This document shows, piece by piece, positions 8,544 to 17,546 of a stretch of 64,000 nucleotides of DNA. Numbering within the stretch: the stretch's first letter is position 1; each line of letters starts with the position of its first letter. Made by a program: the position numbers and the translations under genes. The notes below the pieces were generated by a model. That model was given only the letters and a program-made list of their open reading frames with translations, was not told the DNA's origin and did not search any database. The DNA comes from Viridibacterium sp035456105 (GTDB lineage: Bacteria; Pseudomonadota; Gammaproteobacteria; Burkholderiales; Rhodocyclaceae), in assembly GCA_035456105.1 (NCBI GenBank), contig DATIDV010000017.1, forward strand, positions 124,001 to 188,000. Reading direction: 5' to 3'.

Positions 8544-9794
8544 TTAGAACACGAAGTCGATCGTGGCGGTGTAGAGGTTCGTGCGTCCGTCATAGCTTTG
8601 CGGATCAAGATTCACATAGCTGCCCGTGAAGGGCGCATCCTTGTGCTCGTGCTTGACGGTCTCGGCCTGCAGCTTGAGGGCGACGTTGCGATAGAAGTCC
8701 CAGCGAACGCCGACGCCGAAGACGTCGCGATTGGACGCATTGCTCAGATACAGGTTGTTAACCGCCGCTGCGCCGATGGCGCCATAGCCGGTACCGGAGA
8801 GCGTGGCTTCGTTGGCCGAATGGGTGCGGAAGCCCGAATAGCTGACGAAAGGCGTGAAGCGGTTGTAGCGGTAAGCGCCCAACATGAGCCAGCCGGAGGT
8901 GCGAGGCAGGATGCCGTCATCCACGTTGCGATAGCCATACTCGGCCTGGCCGTACCACGGGCCCTCGTCGTAGGCGAACGCGAGACCGTAGAACTGTCCC
9001 TTGACGCTCTCGGTAGCATTCTGGAAGTACTGGGCGCTAGTCGCGCAACCGGTACAGGTGCTGGCGACCGGTGCGCTGTTCAACAGGGAAGCGAGGTTCC
9101 TCGCGTCGGTGGCGGTTGCGCCGACGGCCTTCAGATCGGCACTGGTGGCGCTGGCGCGGAAGGTGTAAGGCCCGGTGGTATAGGTGGCCGCTCCGCCGAA
9201 CAGGTACGTGGCCTTCAGATCGAGCGACGCGGTCTGAAATTTCGTGGTGCCGCCGTAGCCTTGCAATTGCAGATGACCGCTACCCAGGTCGGTGCCGTAG
9301 ATCACTTCGGCGCCATCATGGTTCGACAGGGGGTAATTGCCGGCCATCTCCGGGCTGTAGCGACCCGGGATCAGCGAGTAGCCGACAAAGCGGTAATCGG
9401 ACTGCAGGAACACGGGGGTCACCATGCGCCCGGCGCGCACGCGCCAGTTGTCGTTGACGGTCCACATGACATTTGCCCACTCGACCGCAGCCTTGAAGCT
9501 GCCGTCCTCGCGTTGAATGGCCATCAGCTGCAGCACGCCACTGACCGGGCCACCGCGGTTGATATCGAACTGGGTGGCGATGCGGGTATCAACGTCCGAA
9601 TTCCAGGTGTTGCCGCGGGAGGTTGCCTGGTTGGGGTACTGGAAGCCGACATGCGGGTCGTCGGTCTTGACTACACCCAGGGTGCCGTAGCCGGAAAAAT
9701 TCAGCCACGGGAACTGTCCATCCTCGGCTCGTGCGCTGGATGCGCCGATGAGCGAGATCGCCAGCGCCAGGGCGCTTGCCGTGTGTTTATACAT
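8544..9794 (-). CDS. outer membrane porin
   Basis: This 416-residue protein has a signal peptide (ALALAISLIGASSARA) and a beta-barrel-like mature part. Alternating aromatic and hydrophobic strands are present, and the protein ends TATIDFVF with the C-terminal Phe used by BAM for barrel insertion. WRVRAGRMVTPVFLQSDYRF resembles the strand and loop L3 region of betaproteobacterial porins. It is probably the first gene of a two-gene operon with the small phosphate-binding-like protein, divergent from a chemoreceptor gene. Substrate preference cannot be read from the sequence. Confidence 0.85.
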   Translation of the reverse strand: MYKHTASALALAISLIGASSARAEDGQFPWLNFSGYGTLGVVKTDDPHVGFQYPNQATSRGNTWNSDVDTRIATQFDINRGGPVSGVLQLMAIQREDGSFKAAVEWANVMWTVNDNWRVRAGRMVTPVFLQSDYRFVGYSLIPGRYSPEMAGNYPLSNHDGAEVIYGTDLGSGHLQLQGYGGTTKFQTASLDLKATYLFGGAATYTTGPYTFRASATSADLKAVGATATDARNLASLLNSAPVASTCTGCATSAQYFQNATESVKGQFYGLAFAYDEGPWYGQAEYGYRNVDDGILPRTSGWLMLGAYRYNRFTPFVSYSGFRTHSANEATLSGTGYGAIGAAAVNNLYLSNASNRDVFGVGVRWDFYRNVALKLQAETVKHEHKDAPFTGSYVNLDPQSYDGRTNLYTATIDFVF

Positions 9795-10109
9795 TTTTAT
9801 GCTCCAAGTCTGTCCCGCGGCAACGTGATGCCGCCGCGTCCGGCCCTTGCGCCGGCTTGCTGTTGCAATGTGTCGCCCGGTTCAAGGTGGGTGACTCACT
9901 GGGTTAGCGGCGTCGCGATGGAGAACCTGCATGTCGCGATACTGTTTTGCAGGCCGATTTGATCTAGGTATGGGTTCGCCCTTAAAGAACCTGTGCCTTC
10001 GCGTCGTCAATGCCAAAATCGGTCGAAGTGGGGCCGCAGCGCGCTGCGTTTTTACTGCGCGACAGGCCGTCCGCGCGACGGGGAAATACTCTCGAAACCA
10101 AGGTTAGCC
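9795..10109. other. divergent promoter region
   Basis: This is about 315 bases between the porin (minus) and the chemoreceptor (plus). Both promoters must lie here, but I see no consensus -35/-10 pair or clear operator. In-frame extension of the chemoreceptor to 9993 gives Arg- and Cys-rich residues that do not look like an N-terminus. Confidence 0.5.
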
Positions 10110-11723
10110 ATGTCCATTTCAAAACGTCTCGTCCTGCTTCTCGCGCTGGCTGCCGCTGCGCTGCTGCTGATTGCTGCGGTGTCACTGGTTTCGTTAAGCA
10201 AGGTGCGGGGTCAGGTCGACTACCTGACCCTGAACGCGGCACCCAGCCTCATCGCCGTCGGCGACGCAGGCAACAAGTACCGCGACATGCGCTCGCAGTT
10301 GTTATCGCTGCTGATGGAGCAGGACGCCGATCTGAAGAAGGCTTTCAGCAACAAGGCCACCGAGACTGCCAACGAGGCCAGGCGCGCCGTAGAGGCGTAC
10401 GGCACCCTCGTGGACGGGGGGGAGGAAGCGCAGATCTACAGCGAGCTGCAGACGGCGTTCAAGGCTTATGCAGAGGCCTGGGACACGACCAAGGCGGCAT
10501 CGATCGCCGGCAAGGGCGATGAAGCCACGATGCTGATGTTCAGCAAGGTGATGCCTAGCGCCGCGGCAGTGGAGGCCGCACTGGCCAAGCTGACCAAATA
10601 CAGTGCCGACAGCTTCAAGAGTTCGGAGGGCGCGATCACGACGACGCAGAACGTGGCACAGGGTGTGACGGCCGCCCTGTCGGCGGGTGCGCTCATCGGT
10701 CTGCTGGTCTTCGGCGTTCTCGTGATCCGCGCCGTGAAGGGGCCGCTGGCCTCCATGGAAAAGACTGTCGAAGATATCGAACGCAATCTCGACTTCACGC
10801 GCCGCGCTCCGGTGGGCAACCACGATGAGATCGGCCTCACCGTGCTCGCTTTCAATCGCCTGCTCGACACCTTGCAGAAGAGCTTGCGTGACATCCTCAC
10901 GGCATCCAGCGGCGTGCGCAAACAGGCGGACGATGTCGCCAGAGCCGCGCAAGGGATGAGCGAGGGCGCGCGCGTGGCGAGCGATGCATCGTCAGCCATG
11001 GCCGCGACGGTCGAAGAGGTGACTGTGAGCATCAACCATGTGGCCGACCGCGCCAACGACGCGGCCGTCGAAACGCGCCAGTCGGGGCGGCATGCTGAAG
11101 AGGGTGAGGTCGTCATCCAGGGCACGGTCGGCGAGATCAATGGCATGTCCGAGCGCATCCATGCGGCAGCGCGGAGCATCGAACAACTCGCCGGCGAAGC
11201 GCAGAACATCAATACCGTCGTGACGGTGATCAAGGATGTGGCGGACCAGACCAATCTGCTGGCACTCAACGCGGCGATCGAAGCTGCGCGGGCCGGCGAG
11301 CAGGGACGTGGCTTCGCGGTCGTGGCGGACGAGGTACGCAAACTCGCCGAACGCACAGCGCTCTCCACGCAGGAGATCGCCAAGCTCATTACGCTCATTC
11401 AGGGCAGTGCCGAAAATGCGGTCGGGCAGATGCGCGATGTCGTCGTGCGGGTTGATGTCGGGGTACAGCAGGCGACAGCGGCGGGAACGGCGATCCAGCA
11501 AATCCGCAGCAGCTCGGCCCAGGTCGTCGACATGGTCGGCGACATCTCCCATGCCATCCGCGAGCAGGGTTCAGCGAGCGAAAACATCGCCCGGCAGGTC
11601 GAACGCATCGCCCGCGTTTCCGATGAGACCAACGCCACCGCGTCGCATACCGCTTCGGCGGCAGCAAGCCTGCAGGCGCTTGCGACGCAGATGCAAGAGG
11701 CGGTCAGCAAGTACCGCATCTGA
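10110..11723 (+). CDS. methyl-accepting chemotaxis protein
   Basis: This protein has 537 residues from the ATG at 10110, which follows AAGG. An N-terminal membrane helix (LVLLLALAAAALLLIAAVSL) precedes a periplasmic four-helix-bundle sensor of about 150 residues. A second membrane helix (LSAGALIGLLVFGVLVIRAV) leads into HAMP and the cytoplasmic signalling domain. The conserved hairpin tip is VADQTNLLALNAAIEAARA followed by GRGFAVVADEVRKLAERT. The protein senses ligands and controls CheA. It is divergent from the porin and phosphate-binding-like genes, so it may sense a ligand that enters through that porin. Confidence 0.93.
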   Translation: MSISKRLVLLLALAAAALLLIAAVSLVSLSKVRGQVDYLTLNAAPSLIAVGDAGNKYRDMRSQLLSLLMEQDADLKKAFSNKATETANEARRAVEAYGTLVDGGEEAQIYSELQTAFKAYAEAWDTTKAASIAGKGDEATMLMFSKVMPSAAAVEAALAKLTKYSADSFKSSEGAITTTQNVAQGVTAALSAGALIGLLVFGVLVIRAVKGPLASMEKTVEDIERNLDFTRRAPVGNHDEIGLTVLAFNRLLDTLQKSLRDILTASSGVRKQADDVARAAQGMSEGARVASDASSAMAATVEEVTVSINHVADRANDAAVETRQSGRHAEEGEVVIQGTVGEINGMSERIHAAARSIEQLAGEAQNINTVVTVIKDVADQTNLLALNAAIEAARAGEQGRGFAVVADEVRKLAERTALSTQEIAKLITLIQGSAENAVGQMRDVVVRVDVGVQQATAAGTAIQQIRSSSAQVVDMVGDISHAIREQGSASENIARQVERIARVSDETNATASHTASAAASLQALATQMQEAVSKYRI

Positions 11724-11788
11724 GTCCGCGCAAACGCCGGAAAGTGTGGCGGCTGTTGCACGAGCCGACGCGGTTCGATCGGCGCAAC

Positions 11789-11813
11789 AAAAAAGCCCGC
11801 ACGCGGCGGGCCT
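11789..11813 (-). terminator. rho-independent terminator of lipA
   Basis: Read on the minus strand this is GCCCGC, a 5-base loop, then GCGGGC and TTTTTT. It lies about 30 bases after the lipA stop, at the end of the DUF493-lipB-lipA unit. Confidence 0.85.
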
Positions 11814-11840
11814 TGATGAGGGCGACGCTCGCTCAGGACG

Positions 11841-12824
11841 TCATGCGCCAGCGCCGTGCGCTTGCTGATCGGCCCAGTAGGAGCTGCGCACCATCGGGCC
11901 GCAGGCGGCGTTCTTGAAACCCATCTTCAGCGCTTCGGTCTCGAACATCTTGAAGGTGTCGGGATGCACGTAGCGCAGCACCGGCAGGTGACCTGCCGAA
12001 GGTTGCAGGTACTGGCCGATGGTGAGCATGTCGACGTCATGCTCGCGCATGTCGCGCATGACTTGGAGAATCTCTTCGTCGGTTTCGCCCAGGCCGACCA
12101 TGAGCCCGCTCTTGGTCAGCACCTCGGGGTGAGCAGCCTTGAAGTTCTTCAGGAGCATCATCGAGTGCTTGTAGTCGGAGCCGGGACGAGCCTGTTTGTA
12201 GAGGCGCGGCACGGTTTCCATATTGTGGTTCATGACGTCGGGCGTAGCCTCGCTGAAGATCTTCAGCGCGATGTCCATGCGGCCGCGGAAGTCCGGCACC
12301 AGCACTTCGATCTGCGTGAAGGGGCTGGCCTTGCGGGTCTCCTGGATGCAGTCGACGAAGTGCTGCGCTCCACCATCACGCAGGTCATCGCGATCGACGG
12401 AGGTGATGACGACGTACTTGAGACGCATGGCGGCGATGGTCTCGGCCAGATCGCGTGGTTCGTCCTGATTAAGCGGATCGGGACGGCCGTGACCGACATC
12501 GCAGAACGGGCAGCGACGCGTGCAGATGTCGCCCATGATCATGAAGGTGGCCGTGCCCTTGCCGAAGCATTCGTGGATGTTCGGGCAGGAGGCTTCTTCA
12601 CAGACGGTGTGCAGCTTGTGCTCGCGCAGCGTGTCCTTGATTTCGTTGAAGCGCGAAGTCTCTTCAGCGTTGCCGATCTTGATGCGGATCCAGTCCGGCT
12701 TGCGCAGCTTCTCGGCAGGCACGATCTTGATCGGGATGCGCGCCGTCTTGAGCTCGCCGCGCTGCTTCTTCATCGGGTCGGCCACTGCCACTGCGGCCAC
12801 GCCGTCTTTGACTTCCTGATCCAT
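11841..12824 (-). CDS. lipA: lipoyl synthase
   Basis: This 327-residue radical SAM enzyme inserts two sulfur atoms into octanoyl groups on lipoyl-domain proteins. The auxiliary cluster motif CxxxxCxxxxxC is seen in CEEASCPNIHEC. The radical SAM motif CxxxCxxC is in CTRRCPFC, followed by DVGHGRPDPLN. The C-terminal RSSYWADQQA carries the conserved RSSY that ligates the auxiliary cluster. It lies downstream of lipB in the classical DUF493-lipB-lipA order and ends at a terminator. The call is essentially certain. Confidence 0.98.
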   Translation of the reverse strand: MDQEVKDGVAAVAVADPMKKQRGELKTARIPIKIVPAEKLRKPDWIRIKIGNAEETSRFNEIKDTLREHKLHTVCEEASCPNIHECFGKGTATFMIMGDICTRRCPFCDVGHGRPDPLNQDEPRDLAETIAAMRLKYVVITSVDRDDLRDGGAQHFVDCIQETRKASPFTQIEVLVPDFRGRMDIALKIFSEATPDVMNHNMETVPRLYKQARPGSDYKHSMMLLKNFKAAHPEVLTKSGLMVGLGETDEEILQVMRDMREHDVDMLTIGQYLQPSAGHLPVLRYVHPDTFKMFETEALKMGFKNAACGPMVRSSYWADQQAHGAGA

Positions 12825-12877
12825 GGTCTTCTGCTTTCATGGCCGTCATGCGAAGTACGACGGCGTTTCAAAAATCT

Positions 12878-13534
12878 TTATTGCGCGATAGCCGGGGCTG
12901 TCACAGGCAACTGCTCAAGCAACTGTACAAGCCGCGCAGCCAGCTGCGCATGCGCTTCCTCAAGCGTTACCGCCACACCCAGCTCGCGCAGGCTGGTACA
13001 GGCAAGACCTTCGTACCCGCAGGGATTGATGCGGTCGAAGGGCGTGAGGTCCATATCCACATTCAGCGCGAGGCCGTGATAACTGCAACCGCGACTGATC
13101 TTGAGACCCAGCGCCGCAATCTTGGCCTCGCCGACATACACGCCGGGCGCACCTTCACGCCGCTCCGCGGCGATACCCCAGCCGGCCAGCACGTCGATAA
13201 GTGCCTGCTCCATGAGGCGAACCATCTGGCGCACCATGAGCTTGCGCCGGTGCAGATCGATCAGCAGATAGATCACCGCCTGACCGGGGCCGTGGTAAGT
13301 GATCTGGCCGCCGCGGTCGATCTTGACGACGGGCACTTCGCTCGGCTCCAGCAGGTGTTCGGCCTTGCCGGCGAGGCCGAGTGTATAGACCGCCGGATGC
13401 TGCAACAACCACAACTCGTCCGGGGTTTCCGGGCCGCGCGCCGCCGTGAACGCCTGCATTTCATGCCAGGTCGGCTCGTACGGCAGCACGCCACGCGAGC
13501 GGACCAGCAAGGCTCCTGAGGCGGACTCGTTCAC
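12878..13534 (-). CDS. lipB: octanoyl-[acyl-carrier-protein]:protein octanoyltransferase
   Basis: This is a 218-residue LipB. GGQITYHGPGQAVIYLL is the conserved substrate-binding block. GVYVGEAKIAALGLKI contains the catalytic Lys, and DRINPCGYEGLACTSL the catalytic Cys in NPCG. LipB moves octanoyl from acyl-carrier protein onto lipoyl domains, providing the substrate for LipA encoded just downstream. Two bases separate it from the DUF493 gene upstream, so the genes form one unit. Confidence 0.97.
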   Translation of the reverse strand: MNESASGALLVRSRGVLPYEPTWHEMQAFTAARGPETPDELWLLQHPAVYTLGLAGKAEHLLEPSEVPVVKIDRGGQITYHGPGQAVIYLLIDLHRRKLMVRQMVRLMEQALIDVLAGWGIAAERREGAPGVYVGEAKIAALGLKISRGCSYHGLALNVDMDLTPFDRINPCGYEGLACTSLRELGVAVTLEEAHAQLAARLVQLLEQLPVTAPAIAQ

Positions 13535-13536
13535 GC

Positions 13537-13812
13537 TTACAGGACTACCTTGATCATCGGGTGAGACGACAGCTCGATGTACAGCGCGTCGAGCTGCGGC
13601 TTCGAGGTCGCGCGGATGGTACAGGTCAGCGACAGGTACTTGCCGCCCTTGGAAGGGCGCATCTCCATGCTGGTGCCGTCGAAATCCGGCGCATGGCGCT
13701 GCACGATTTCGAGCACGGTCTGCGCGAAGCCATCCACCGTTGCCCCCATGATCTTGAGGGGGAAGTCGGTGGGGAATTCGAGGAGCGTGTCTTTGCGTTC
13801 GGGGAGATTCAT
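13537..13812 (-). CDS. YbeD-family (DUF493) protein
   Basis: This is a 91-residue protein with the DUF493 pattern: LLEFPTDFPLKIMGATVDGF, then SKGGKYLSLTCTIRATSKPQ, then a C-terminal block with SHPMIKVVL. The fold is a small ferredoxin-like domain whose role is thought to be regulatory, possibly in lipoate metabolism. The conserved position directly before lipB, with the stop 2 bases from the lipB start, matches the usual ybeD-lipB-lipA arrangement. Confidence 0.93.
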   Translation of the reverse strand: MNLPERKDTLLEFPTDFPLKIMGATVDGFAQTVLEIVQRHAPDFDGTSMEMRPSKGGKYLSLTCTIRATSKPQLDALYIELSSHPMIKVVL

Positions 13813-13991
13813 GCTCGTGCGTCCGCTGCTACTGCGCTGTAAAGACGGCCATTTTCGCGCAATAGCTGCTCAAGAACAACGCAAAGGGCTTTATGGGCTC
13901 TGCAGTTTTCCTGATTGAATGCGCAGCAATTACCGGCAGCGAACGTTCCGCATGCCGGTATGAATCAGCGCAGGCTGGCCACTTGTCTGGA

Positions 13992-15230
13992 TTACTGGAA
14001 CCACAAACGAATGGCATCCCACATGCGGCCGAACCAGTTGGCCTGTACCACTTCTTCCAGCGTCACGACCGGAAAGTCGCCGAGAGACTGCCCGTCCAGC
14101 GTCAGGCGCACCGTACCTACGGCGGTGCCGAAAGGCAGCGGCGCCTTGAGCGGCTGGCGCGATTCGAACTGCAATTTCACGTCCTTGGAACGGTCTTTCG
14201 GCAAGGTGATCGTCACGTCACGCGTAAAGCCCACCGGCACGCTGTCCGTCTTGCCCTGCCACACCTTCAGGCTGCGCATCGGCTGACCGGAGGCGAAGAA
14301 GCGTGTCGTGTCGTAAGCGAAAAAACCGAAACTGAGCAACTTCTGCGACTCCTGCTCGCGAACGCGCATCGACGAAGTCCCCATCACCACCGAAATCAGG
14401 CGGCGCTGGTCGCGGTGGGCGGTCGCGACCAGACAGTAACCGGCTGCATCAGTGTGCCCGGTCTTCATGCCGTCGACGGTCGGGTCGATCAAGAGCAGCC
14501 CGTTGCGGTTGGGTTGCTTGATGTTGTTGTAGGTGAACTCTTTCTGCGAATAGATCGGAAAGTATTCGGGGTAGTCGCGGATGATGGCCGCCGCGATCTT
14601 CGCCATGTCGCGTGGCGTGCTGTAGTGGCCCTCTTCCGTCAGACCCGTCGCGTTCTTGAATTGCGTGTTGGTGAGCCCCAGCCGCACCGCTTCACGGTTC
14701 ATCAGGGTGACGAAGTTCTGTTCGCTGCCCGCCACAAGCTCCGCCAGCGCGACGCAGGCGTCATTGCCGGACTGGATGATGACGCCATGGAGGGCTTCAT
14801 CCACCGTCAGCGGCTTGCGCGGCTCGATGAACATCGCCGAACCGGACTTGACCATGCGCCAGGCGTTTTCCGACACCGGCACCTGCTGGTCGAGTTTGAT
14901 GGTCTTGGCGCGCAGCGCGCCAAACACCACGTAGGCGGTCATCAGCTTGGTCAGCGAGGCAGGTTCGGCACGCTCGTCCGGTTTCAGGGATGCCAGCTCC
15001 TGATTGCTGCCGGTATCCAGCAATAGCCAGGAACGCGCGGCCAGCACCGGCGGCGTTACGCCAGCGAGGCCCGTACCGGCGGCGAAGGCGGCAGGTGCGG
15101 CCTCCGCAGCACGCTCCGCCTTGCGCGTCGCGCTCTTCTTTTCAGCAGGCGCTGCGTGTTTCGTCGCAGCCTCGACGGGCGCGGTCAGCGCAAGACTCAG
15201 CGCGAGGGAAATACAGATCAGAGACTTCAT
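13992..15230 (-). CDS. dacA: D-alanyl-D-alanine carboxypeptidase (PBP5/6 type)
   Basis: The protein has 412 residues from the ATG at 15230, which gives a good signal peptide (LICISLALSLALTAPVEA). All three penicillin-binding motifs are present: SLTK in EPASLTKLMTAY, SGN in VIIQSGNDACVALAEL, and KTG in DGMKTGHTDAAGYCLVA. A PBP5 C-terminal domain follows, ending in an amphipathic segment (WFGRMWDAIRLWFQ) that anchors the enzyme to the inner membrane. It trims terminal D-Ala from peptidoglycan stem peptides. It belongs with the rlpA-rodA-mrdA genes upstream on the same strand. No strong Shine-Dalgarno is visible. Confidence 0.95.
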   Translation of the reverse strand: MKSLICISLALSLALTAPVEAATKHAAPAEKKSATRKAERAAEAAPAAFAAGTGLAGVTPPVLAARSWLLLDTGSNQELASLKPDERAEPASLTKLMTAYVVFGALRAKTIKLDQQVPVSENAWRMVKSGSAMFIEPRKPLTVDEALHGVIIQSGNDACVALAELVAGSEQNFVTLMNREAVRLGLTNTQFKNATGLTEEGHYSTPRDMAKIAAAIIRDYPEYFPIYSQKEFTYNNIKQPNRNGLLLIDPTVDGMKTGHTDAAGYCLVATAHRDQRRLISVVMGTSSMRVREQESQKLLSFGFFAYDTTRFFASGQPMRSLKVWQGKTDSVPVGFTRDVTITLPKDRSKDVKLQFESRQPLKAPLPFGTAVGTVRLTLDGQSLGDFPVVTLEEVVQANWFGRMWDAIRLWFQ

Positions 15231-15361
15231 ACGCAGGAGAACCAGAAAAAAATTACAAAGAAAGAAAGGGTTCCAAATGCCGGGACTACCACGCGCCACA
15301 TGAATCCACTCGTCTGCAGCACAACGGCCCGTCGCACACCGTAATGTCCAAACGCGCGGAC

Positions 15362-16402
15362 TCAGCGCTGCACGAGGAAAGGCTTCAGCTTGAGCTTGCC
15401 TGCAATGCGATCGGCCATTTCCCGCGCGGCGTTGGCGTTGCTGAATGGACCCAGCTGCAAGCGGAATCGTTCCTGATCTTCAACGATCAGGAATTGTTGC
15501 TGCAGGTTGCCAAGCTCCTGTCTGGCGTAAGCGCGAAAATCCTCGGCGTTGCGGTTGCTCCCGAAAGCCCCTAGCTGCAGATAGATACCTGCCGGTGCCG
15601 GCGCAGCCACGCTCTCGGCAACCGATGGCGCCGCGGCCTGCACACCGGCCTCTACAGGCTGTGACATAGCGCTGGTCATGTCTTGCGTAACCACGGTCTC
15701 AACCACAGGGGGCTGTGCTTTCCGCGAGACGGGTGGCACGTTCTTGTCGAGCACAGTCACGCCTTCCGGCACGAGGGCCTCGACCTCGACCCGCGTTGAG
15801 CCCTTTGAAACATAGCCGAGTTTCCAGGCAGCCGTGTAGGACAGGTCGATCACGCGATCACGGTGGAACGGGCCCCTATCGTTGATGCGTACCACCACCG
15901 ATTTGCCGGTATCAACACTGGTGACGCGCGCATAGCTCGGAATCGGCAAGGTCGGGTGCGCTGCAGTCATGCCATACATGTCGTAGCGCTCGCCGCTGGA
16001 GGTGAGTGCGCCGTGAAAACGCCGACCGTACCAGCTGGCGATGCCGGTTTCCTTGTAGGGTACGACTTCCTGCCGGGGCACGTAGTTCTGTCCCAGCGCG
16101 GCGTAAGGCCGGTTGGCAAAACGATGCAGTGGCTCTGCCTTTGGCTCGGCATCCGGAATGCTTGCCATGTCGGGCGGCGGATTGTCGCCGGGACCATCGT
16201 CCTTGTAGTAGCCACCGCCCTTCTTCGTCGTCGACGGCATGGGTGCAGGCGGGGTCGAGCGTACTTCGCCGGGCCGCGCAGCCGTAGCCGGCGTCGCCGG
16301 TTTTCCGCCACGCGAGTCCACATCGGCAGTGGGTGTTCCCGCACAGGCGGCGAGCAGAAGCGGCAGTACCGCCAGAAAGAGTGTACGGACTTGGGCGCAC
16401 AT
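15362..16402 (-). CDS. rlpA: septal ring lytic transglycosylase RlpA
   Basis: This is a 346-residue lipoprotein from the ATG at 16402; an in-frame GTG at 16414 would overlap rodA by 8 bases. The signal peptide ends in LLLAACAG, with Cys as the lipidated residue. The double-psi beta-barrel is clear: GIASWYGRRFHGALTSSGER, then RINDRGPFHRDRVIDLS with the catalytic Asp. A C-terminal SPOR domain (about residues 275-346; IYLQLGAFGSNRNAEDF) binds denuded septal glycans. RlpA cleaves denuded peptidoglycan strands. It is directly downstream of rodA, the usual arrangement. Confidence 0.95.
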   Translation of the reverse strand: MCAQVRTLFLAVLPLLLAACAGTPTADVDSRGGKPATPATAARPGEVRSTPPAPMPSTTKKGGGYYKDDGPGDNPPPDMASIPDAEPKAEPLHRFANRPYAALGQNYVPRQEVVPYKETGIASWYGRRFHGALTSSGERYDMYGMTAAHPTLPIPSYARVTSVDTGKSVVVRINDRGPFHRDRVIDLSYTAAWKLGYVSKGSTRVEVEALVPEGVTVLDKNVPPVSRKAQPPVVETVVTQDMTSAMSQPVEAGVQAAAPSVAESVAAPAPAGIYLQLGAFGSNRNAEDFRAYARQELGNLQQQFLIVEDQERFRLQLGPFSNANAAREMADRIAGKLKLKPFLVQR

Positions 16403-16406
16403 GCGA

Positions 16407-17546
16407 TCAGGCACCGCCGGGGCGCAGACGATAGCGCCGCACGCTCATCAGCACGCCGACGCCGAGACACAGCGTCACCAGCGCGGTGCCGCCATAGCTC
16501 ACGAATGGCAGCGGCACGCCGACGACGGGCAGGATGCCGCTAACCATTCCCATATTGACAAATGCATAACAGAAAAAGGTCATGGTGATGGCACCGGCCA
16601 GTAATCGCCCGAACTGGTTGGGTGCATTGGCCGCAATGGCCAGGCCGCGCGCGATGAGCATGCTATAGAGAATCACCAGCACCACGACGCCGATCAGGCC
16701 GAACTCTTCCGAGAGTACGGCCAGCACGAAGTCGGTATGGCGCTCAGGCAGGAAATCCAGATGCGCTTGCGTGCCCTCACGCCACCCCTTGCCGAAAACA
16801 CCGCCAGAGCCGACGGCGATGGTCGACTGGATGGTGTGGAAGCCCTTGCCCAGCGGATCGGAAGAGGGATCGAGCAAGGTACAGATACGATGCTTCTGGT
16901 AGTCCTTCAAGCCCGGCCATTTCAAGCCGGGTTCGCAGATCTGCGTCTGGTACATGATGATGGCGACAATGCCGGCAATGCCCAGCAAGGTGGCGGGGGC
17001 AATCAGTTTCCACGACAGGCCAGCGAAGAAGATCACGAAAACCCCGGCACCCAGCACCAGGATGGCGGTGCCGAGATCGGGTTGCTTGGCGATCAGGCCG
17101 ACCGGAATGGCCAGCAACACCGTAGCCACGACGAAGTCGCGCCATTTAAGACTGCCTTCGCGCTTCTGGAAGTACCAGGCCAGCATCAAGGGCATGGCGA
17201 TCTTCATGAGTTCGGACGGCTGGATGCGCGCCACGCCGAGATTCAGCCAGCGCTGCGCACCCTTCGAGCTCTCGCCGAACACGGCCACTGCCACCAGCAG
17301 CAATACGCCGAGGCCATACAGCGGCAGGGCAAGGTTATAAAGCCGCTGCGGCCGCAGGTGGGCGGTCAGCCACAGCACAGCCATGCCGACCAGGATGTTC
17401 ATGCAGTGTGACTGGAAGCGTTCCGGCGAGGCGCTCATCATGACGACGAAAGCGCCTGCCAGCGTCGCCGTCAGAATGCCGAACAGCCAGGGATCGATCG
17501 GGGCAAACAGGCGGCGAATCCACGCGATGGGATCAAAATTCATCAC
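16407..17546 (-). CDS. rodA: rod shape-determining peptidoglycan polymerase RodA
   Basis: This is a 379-residue SEDS-family membrane protein with about ten hydrophobic helices. WLNLGVARIQPSELMKIAMP carries the SEDS signature. TDFVLAVLSEEFGLIGVV and LPFVSYGGTALVTLC are also diagnostic. The protein polymerises glycan strands in the elongasome together with PBP2, which is encoded directly upstream; the two genes overlap by 4 bases at ATGA. It is located in the inner membrane. Confidence 0.97.
   Translation of the reverse strand: MMNFDPIAWIRRLFAPIDPWLFGILTATLAGAFVVMMSASPERFQSHCMNILVGMAVLWLTAHLRPQRLYNLALPLYGLGVLLLVAVAVFGESSKGAQRWLNLGVARIQPSELMKIAMPLMLAWYFQKREGSLKWRDFVVATVLLAIPVGLIAKQPDLGTAILVLGAGVFVIFFAGLSWKLIAPATLLGIAGIVAIIMYQTQICEPGLKWPGLKDYQKHRICTLLDPSSDPLGKGFHTIQSTIAVGSGGVFGKGWREGTQAHLDFLPERHTDFVLAVLSEEFGLIGVVVLVILYSMLIARGLAIAANAPNQFGRLLAGAITMTFFCYAFVNMGMVSGILPVVGVPLPFVSYGGTALVTLCLGVGVLMSVRRYRLRPGGA

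Noticed and set aside
8598..9962. A 454-codon plus-strand frame opposite the porin gene
   Set aside because: It is antisense to a porin with signal peptide and terminal Phe; the product is Gly/Ala/Arg-rich with no family features.
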